From positions 1-46,531 of the forward strand of contig NZ_FNEV01000014.1 in NCBI RefSeq assembly GCF_900100295.1: a stretch of 46,531 nt of DNA, given 5' to 3'. Shown one piece after another: positions 42,350 through 46,531 of the stretch. The DNA comes from Salimicrobium halophilum (GTDB lineage: Bacteria > Bacillota > Bacilli > Bacillales > Halobacillaceae). The stretch's first letter is position 1; each line of letters begins with the position of its first letter. The position numbers and the translations under genes were made by a program. Below the pieces are notes generated by a model that saw only the letters and a list, made by a program, of their open reading frames with translations, was not told the DNA's origin and ran no database searches.

Positions 42350-42997
42350 ATGAAATTTTTCATTGATACAGCGAATATTGACGAAATCAAAGAAGCGAAT
42401 GCATTGGGGTTATTGGCAGGGGTGACGACGAACCCGAGTCTTGTGGCGAAAGAAGGCGTATCGTTCCACGATCGTCTTCGTGAAATCACTACGGAGGTCG
42501 ATGGATCAGTAAGTGCGGAAGTTGTCTCAGAAGATGTCGAAGGTATGATGAAAGAAGCGAAGGAACTGGCAGCCATCGCTCCGAACATCACGGTGAAAGT
42601 TCCGATGACGATGGAAGGGTTAAAGGCAGTGAAGCAGCTTTCCGATCTGAATGTCAAAACGAACGTGACGCTTGTATTCTCGGTGAACCAGGCGCTGCTT
42701 GCAGCTCGTGCCGGTGCTTCTTACGTGTCTCCTTTCCTCGGGCGTCTTGATGATATTGGCCATAACGGAATGGAATTGATCTCGCAGATCGCTGAAGTGT
42801 TCGATCGCCACGGAATCGATACGGAAATCATCGCAGCTTCCGTACGTCATCCTATGCATGTACATGAAGCGGCTCTACACGGAGCGCATATTTCGACGAT
42901 TCCTTTCAAAGTCCTGAATCAGCTCGTGAAGCATCCGCTTACCGATCAGGGAATCGAGAAATTCCTGAACGATTGGAACAATGCGACGAATAAGTGA
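42350..42997 (+). CDS. Transaldolase (YwjH/Tal, small type)
   Basis: A 215-residue transaldolase of the short TalC/fructose-6-phosphate aldolase-like group, moving a three-carbon unit between sugar phosphates in the pentose phosphate pathway. It opens [20 protein letters not shown] and has VTTNPSL; the Schiff-base Lys83 is in NITVKVPMT, and [20 protein letters not shown] and [11 protein letters not shown] follow. Start: ATG after AAAGGGGAG. B. subtilis has it in the same place (after fbaA). Normal length. Confidence 0.93.
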   Translation: MKFFIDTANIDEIKEANALGLLAGVTTNPSLVAKEGVSFHDRLREITTEVDGSVSAEVVSEDVEGMMKEAKELAAIAPNITVKVPMTMEGLKAVKQLSDLNVKTNVTLVFSVNQALLAARAGASYVSPFLGRLDDIGHNGMELISQIAEVFDRHGIDTEIIAASVRHPMHVHEAALHGAHISTIPFKVLNQLVKHPLTDQGIEKFLNDWNNATNK

Positions 42998-43058
42998 GTG
43001 AGGTTCCGGGAATTGCGTAAACTAACAGCATAAGAATGTGTAAAGTGAGGAGTTAGGC

Positions 43059-44345
43059 ATGCACAAACTAATGGTAGAAGGCGCGAGGCCGCTTCGGGGG
43101 ACCTTGCGTGTCAGTGGTGCGAAGAATAGTGCAGTAGCTCTGCTTCCGGCAGCCATTCTGGCGGATTCCCCGGTGACGATCGAGGGCCTTCCGGATATCT
43201 CGGATGTCGGAACGCTGTCAGAGCTGTTAAGGGAAATCGGAGGCAGTGTGTCCCAGGAGGGGAGGACGGTATACATCGATCCTTCCGAAATGGAAGATAT
43301 GCCGCTTCCGAACGGACGTGTAAAGAAATTGCGCGCCTCCTATTATTTCATGGGGGCGATGCTGGGTCGCTTCAATAAAGCGGTGATCGGTCTTCCGGGT
43401 GGCTGTCATCTGGGGCCACGGCCGATCGACCAGCACATCAAAGGGTTCGAAGCGCTCGGAGCGGAAGTCACGAATGAGCAGGGAGCCATTTATCTTCGGG
43501 CGGAGAAATTGAGAGGAGCACGCATTTATCTGGATATGGTAAGTGTCGGGGCGACGATCAATATCATGCTTGCAGCAGTCCGTGCCGAAGGGAAGACGAT
43601 CATCGAGAACGCGGCGAAAGAGCCGGAAATCATCGATGTCGCGACGCTTCTGACCAACATGGGCGCGAAGATCAAAGGGGCTGGAACAGATGTCATCCGT
43701 ATCGAAGGAGTGGAGCGTCTGTCCGGCTGCCTGCACACGATCATTCCGGATCGTATAGAAGCAGGGACGTATGCTATTTTAGCAGCGGCTCAAGGAGAGG
43801 AAGTCATTCTTGATAACGTCATACCGCAGCACCTCGAGTCCCTACTTGCGAAACTCCGGGAGATGGGAGTAACGATCGAGACGAAAGATGATCAGATGTA
43901 CATCCGACCTCCTGAGAAAATGACCAGCGTCGACATCAAGACGCTCGTTCATCCAGGATTCCCGACGGACCTGCAGCAACCGTTCACCTCCCTTCTGACG
44001 AATGCTACAGGAAACGCGGTGGTGACGGACACGATTTATCCGTCCCGTTTCAAACACGTGGATGAACTTAGACGGATGAACGCTAAGATCAAGGGAGAAG
44101 GCGGCTCTGCGATTATACAGGGACCTACTCCTTTACACGGGGCCCGTGTAAAAGCGTCCGATCTTCGTGCAGGTGCGGCGCTCGTCATTGCCGGACTGAT
44201 GGCGAAAGGAACGACGGAAATCACCGGCGTCGAACATATCGAACGTGGGTATGAGAATATAGTCGAGAAACTGAATAATCTGGGAGCTAATATCTGGTAC
44301 GAAGAAATGTCCCAACTGGAGAAAGAACAATTCCAGAACTCATAA
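43059..44345 (+). CDS. UDP-N-acetylglucosamine 1-carboxyvinyltransferase (MurA2/MurZ type)
   Basis: A 428-residue enzyme that adds enolpyruvate to UDP-GlcNAc, the first committed step of peptidoglycan synthesis and the fosfomycin target. Lys22-Asn23 (SGAKNSA) and Cys116 in [20 protein letters not shown] are the active-site residues, so fosfomycin-sensitive Cys is retained. Start: ATG with GAGG upstream. Between tal and rho, this corresponds to B. subtilis murZ (murAB), the second paralogue of Firmicutes. Terminator at 44350. Confidence 0.94.
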   Translation: MHKLMVEGARPLRGTLRVSGAKNSAVALLPAAILADSPVTIEGLPDISDVGTLSELLREIGGSVSQEGRTVYIDPSEMEDMPLPNGRVKKLRASYYFMGAMLGRFNKAVIGLPGGCHLGPRPIDQHIKGFEALGAEVTNEQGAIYLRAEKLRGARIYLDMVSVGATINIMLAAVRAEGKTIIENAAKEPEIIDVATLLTNMGAKIKGAGTDVIRIEGVERLSGCLHTIIPDRIEAGTYAILAAAQGEEVILDNVIPQHLESLLAKLREMGVTIETKDDQMYIRPPEKMTSVDIKTLVHPGFPTDLQQPFTSLLTNATGNAVVTDTIYPSRFKHVDELRRMNAKIKGEGGSAIIQGPTPLHGARVKASDLRAGAALVIAGLMAKGTTEITGVEHIERGYENIVEKLNNLGANIWYEEMSQLEKEQFQNS

Positions 44346-44349
44346 TAGT

Positions 44350-44385
44350 ACTCAGGGGACGTGTCTCCCCTGAGTTTTCTTTTAT
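44350..44385 (+). terminator. Terminator of murA2
   Basis: ACTCAGGGGA (44350-44359) pairs with TCCCCTGAGT (44366-44375), then TTTCTTTTATT. Confidence 0.9.
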
Positions 44386-44408
44386 TGGTATGATACCGTG
44401 GGTGGTTG

Positions 44409-44512
44409 ATTGCTCGATTTTTGCAAAGACATGACCGAAATTCACGGCAGCATGCTGAATTTCAATCGGAACACGCTCGAAACTCACACAACATGCTAAA
44501 AGTCTCACAAAC
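44409..44512. repeat. Periodic array D (about 20.5 bp period) upstream of rho
   Basis: Units start at about 44409, 44430, 44451, 44472 and 44492 (spacings 21, 21, 21, 20). They read GATTGCTCGATTTTTGC.., CATGACCGAAATTCAC.., CATGCTGAATTTCA.., CACGCTCGAAACTCAC.. and CATGCTAAAAGTCTCAC... The shared core is CAtGCtcGAAAnTCaCa. It fills the space between the murA2 terminator and the rho promoter; the rest of the 44346-44671 gap is the rho leader. Confidence 0.65.
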
Positions 44513-44518
44513 CTCCTA

Positions 44519-44547
44519 TTGAACTGAGATGTGTTAAGATGTAGAAT
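44519..44547 (+). promoter_or_regulatory. Sigma-A promoter of rho
   Basis: TTGAAC (44519-44524), 17 bases, TAGAAT (44542-44547). It leaves a leader of about 120 bases with no strong hairpin; rho is autoregulated in B. subtilis but no site is recognised here. Confidence 0.7.
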
Positions 44548-44671
44548 AAGCTTGTTTACAGCCTCGGTAAGCTTCAGAAAGTTTGCTTCTCTAAACCTTC
44601 ACTATCTAACTTCCTATTACAGAGCTTTCGAGACATATATGATTCCAAAATTTATATAAAGTGGTGATTTT

Positions 44672-45952
44672 GTGGCTGAATTGAATATTTCCAGCTTAGA
44701 AACGTTGAAATTGAAAGACTTGTACGATAAAGCGCGTGAATACAAAGTTTCCTATTATTCGAAACTGACGAAGCGCGAGCTCATTTTCGCTATTTTGAAA
44801 GCGCAGGCGGAAAAGGATGGATACCTGTTCATGGACGGGATCCTCGAGATCATTCCCTCGGAAGGCTTCGGTTTCCTTCGTCCGATCAATTACTCCCCGA
44901 GTGCTGAAGATATCTACATTTCCGCTTCCCAGATCCGCAGGTTTGATCTGAGAAACGGGGATAAAGTATCCGGAAAAGTACGTCCACCAAAAGAAAATGA
45001 GCGGTATTACGGACTGCTGCACGTGGATGCCGTAAATGGAGAAGACCCGGAAACGGCGAAAGAACGGGTGCACTTCCCTGCACTCACACCGCTCTATCCG
45101 GAACGCCACATGAGACTGGAAACAGCGCACAACCAGCTTGCGACAAGGATCATGGACGTCATGGCACCTGTCGGATATGGACAGCGCGGTCTTCTAGTTG
45201 CGCCGCCGAAAGCCGGGAAGACGATGCTTCTCAAGCAGATTGCCAACAGTATCTCGAAGAACCATCCGGATTCGAAACTGATCATTCTTCTCGTGGACGA
45301 GCGTCCGGAGGAAGTGACGGATATCGAACGCTCCGTCGCGGCAGACGTCGACGTGGTGTCCTCCACTTTTGATGAGGTGCCGGAGAACCATGTCAAAGTT
45401 TCTGAACTTGTACTCGAACGGGCTATGCGCCTGGTGGAACATAAGCGTGACGTCATCGTACTGATGGACAGCATCACGCGTCTGGCGAGAGCTTACAACC
45501 TTGTCATTCCGCCAAGTGGGCGTACCCTTTCCGGTGGTATCGATCCCGCTTCCTTCCACCGTCCGAAACGATTCTTCGGAGCGGCGCGTAACATTGAGGA
45601 AGGCGGAAGCCTGACGATTCTGGCAACGGCTCTCGTCGATACAGGATCCCGGATGGATGACGTTATTTATGAAGAATTCAAGGGTACCGGCAACATGGAA
45701 CTCCATCTCGACCGTTCTCTTGCTGAGCGACGCATCTTCCCATCCATCGACTTGAAGCGTTCCGGAACGAGGAAAGAAGAACTGCTCCTTTCGAAAGAAC
45801 AACTCGACAAAATGTGGGCGATTCGCCAGGCGATGTCCGGGTCTCAGGACTTCTACGAACGCTTCCTGCGCCGCATGAAGAAGTCGAAAGACAACCAGGA
45901 ATTCTTCGATCTGATGGACAAAGAAATGAACCAGGGAGCCGGAAACCGCTAG
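44672..45952 (+). CDS. Transcription termination factor Rho
   Basis: Rho (426 residues) is a hexameric RNA helicase that ends transcription of untranslated RNA. The N-terminal domain ([40 protein letters not shown]), the RNA-binding cold-shock-like domain ([20 protein letters not shown]), Walker A PPKAGKT (about 179-185), Walker [11 protein letters not shown] (about 263-272), and Q/R loops with [20 protein letters not shown] are all present. Start: GTG 44672; the ribosome site (GTGGTGA) is modest. No insertion between the N-terminal and RNA-binding domains. Position before rpmE is the Bacillus standard. Confidence 0.96.
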   Translation: MAELNISSLETLKLKDLYDKAREYKVSYYSKLTKRELIFAILKAQAEKDGYLFMDGILEIIPSEGFGFLRPINYSPSAEDIYISASQIRRFDLRNGDKVSGKVRPPKENERYYGLLHVDAVNGEDPETAKERVHFPALTPLYPERHMRLETAHNQLATRIMDVMAPVGYGQRGLLVAPPKAGKTMLLKQIANSISKNHPDSKLIILLVDERPEEVTDIERSVAADVDVVSSTFDEVPENHVKVSELVLERAMRLVEHKRDVIVLMDSITRLARAYNLVIPPSGRTLSGGIDPASFHRPKRFFGAARNIEEGGSLTILATALVDTGSRMDDVIYEEFKGTGNMELHLDRSLAERRIFPSIDLKRSGTRKEELLLSKEQLDKMWAIRQAMSGSQDFYERFLRRMKKSKDNQEFFDLMDKEMNQGAGNR

Positions 45953-45964
45953 AATTATTAGCTG

Positions 45965-45993
45965 TTGCATTAACGTAGGGGACCTGATATAAT
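45965..45993 (+). promoter_or_regulatory. Sigma-A promoter of rpmE2
   Basis: TTGCAT (45965-45970), 17 bases, consensus TATAAT (45988-45993) preceded by TGA (extended -10). Confidence 0.85.
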
Positions 45994-46003
45994 CACTCTA
46001 TGT

Positions 46004-46042
46004 GAGTTTCAGTCAAGGTGCCACGTGCACCCGAAACGGCTC
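46004..46042 (+). ncRNA. Structured leader of the L31 gene
   Basis: Two nested stems: GTTTC (46006-46010) with GAAAC (46033-46037), and GGTGC (46017-46021) with GCACC (46027-46031), bounded by GAG/CTC; a second small hairpin CTGAAAAAGGGCTCAG follows. Such L31 leaders are known or suspected sites of autogenous control by ribosomal protein. No U-run, so translation control is more likely than termination. Assignment to a known L31 leader class is not confirmed. Confidence 0.5.
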
Positions 46043-46095
46043 TTACAATAACTCTGTGCTGAAAAAGGGCTCAGGGCAAAAAGGAGTGGAAGAGA

Positions 46096-46341
46096 ATGAA
46101 GCAGGATATTCATCCAGGATACCAAAAAGTTGTATTCCTAGACACAAGCTCTGACTACAAGTTCCTAACAGGATCTACTCAGACTTCTGATGAGACAATC
46201 GAATGGGAAGACGGTAACACGTACCCATTGATCCGTGTAGAGGTAAGCTCTGCATCTCATCCGTTCTACACAGGTAAACAGAAAGCGGACAAAGCTGGTG
46301 GCCGTGTAGACCGTTTCAAGAAAAAATACAACCTTTCCTAA
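46096..46341 (+). CDS. Ribosomal protein L31 type B (RpmE2)
   Basis: An 81-residue large-subunit protein bridging the 50S central protuberance and 30S head. It opens [20 protein letters not shown] and ends [12 protein letters not shown], with the longer type-B insert. It contains no Cys, so it lacks the CxxC zinc site of type A L31. In B. subtilis the gene after rho is the zinc type A rpmE and the zinc-free paralogue (YtiA) is made under zinc starvation; here the zinc-free form occupies the main locus with a strong constitutive-looking promoter and no evident Zur box. Start: ATG after AAGGAGTGG. Confidence 0.93.
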   Translation: MKQDIHPGYQKVVFLDTSSDYKFLTGSTQTSDETIEWEDGNTYPLIRVEVSSASHPFYTGKQKADKAGGRVDRFKKKYNLS

Positions 46342-46361
46342 TAGCGGGAGAGTTTACAGAG

Positions 46362-46400
46362 AACAGGCAGATGTCATACGTGGCAGATGCCTGTTTTTTA
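46362..46400 (+). terminator. Terminator of rpmE2
   Basis: AACAGGCA (46362-46369) pairs with TGCCTGTT (46388-46395), followed by a six-T run (46394-46399). Confidence 0.85.
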
Positions 46401-46427
46401 TATGGAAAAGTGGAATCACCCCAGTGC

Positions 46428-46531
46428 CGCGTTTGCGCGCCGTTCAAGAGGGGATCTCTTGTCCGAGTGTCCAGCAAATCCGTTAGCCACCCACTCAGCA
46501 TCCGGACCAGGAATGGAACGGCGCGGTGCAT
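46428..46531 (-). repeat. GGACGCTC-family repeat, inverted copy at the window end
   Basis: Read on the minus strand: ATGCACCGCGCCGTTCCA, then GAGTGGGTGGCTAACGGATT, TGCTGGACACTCGGACAAGA and CTTGAACGGCGCG. It matches the copies at 40495 and 40677 in the opposite direction. Confidence 0.75.

Noticed and set aside
44287-44508. 73-codon frame upstream of rho, minus strand
   Set aside because: It covers the murA2 terminator and array D, and has no ribosome site.

Overview
The window is chromosomal DNA from a low-to-mid GC Firmicute of the family Bacillaceae, most like the moderately halophilic Halobacillus/Pontibacillus/Virgibacillus group. The evidence is gene order matching the Bacillus subtilis ywd-ywf-ywi-ywj region (ywdI-ywdK-gerQ, hemQ-pta-lipL-ywfO-ywgA, ywiB-argS, cls-fadF-acdA, rpoE-pyrG-spo0F-fba-tal-murA-rho-rpmE), sporulation genes (gerQ, cwlJ, pbpG, spo0F), Gram-positive ribosome binding sites and sigma-A, -D, -H, -E and -F/G type promoters, and rather acidic proteins. 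The genus is an inference.

Layout: 1-6.3 kb is accessory: the tail of an IS3/IS150 element, a secreted zinc metalloprotease, an ABC1/UbiB-like kinase with a phasin-like partner, and an IS200/IS605-type tnpB element with a likely omega RNA. 6.4-9.7 kb holds a chemoreceptor with a textbook sigma-D promoter and a sodium-symporter of the NSS family. 10-12 kb holds ywdI, ywdK and, convergent, a spore-germination operon cwlJ-gerQ-small membrane protein. 12.2-17.5 kb holds hemQ (coproheme decarboxylase), pta, lipL, ywfO, ywgA and a YolD-like gene under a LexA box. 18.3-25 kb holds pbpG, a membrane protein, ywiB-argS and cardiolipin synthase. 25.1-37.1 kb is an acyl-CoA catabolic block: fadF, thiolase, 3-hydroxyacyl-CoA dehydrogenase, two acyl-CoA dehydrogenases, a MeaB-like GTPase, a TetR regulator and fused isobutyryl-CoA mutase IcmF; a FadR-like operator and a cre site mark its control points. 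38-46.4 kb is the housekeeping block rpoE, pyrG (with its CTP-sensitive attenuator), spo0F (with a sigma-H promoter), fba, tal, murA, rho and a zinc-free L31.

The intergenic DNA is unusually rich in repeats, and this is where undescribed biology is most likely. (i) About ten full or partial copies of a ~130 bp palindromic element lie in the gaps, several of them right against gene 3' ends. Their stems differ in sequence from copy to copy but stay complementary. (ii) Three arrays of the 8-mer TTATCTCA (six, seven and six units) repeat every 20-21 bp, i.e. about two helical turns; a fourth array with a different unit but the same spacing lies in front of the rho promoter. (iii) A GGACGCTC/GAGTGTC family and a GAACCGTTC family fill the larger gaps. 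(iv) There is one copy of the GCGGACGCTTTCCGCGGGC-type element that I recall from other Bacillales. No CRISPR array, tRNA or rRNA was seen.
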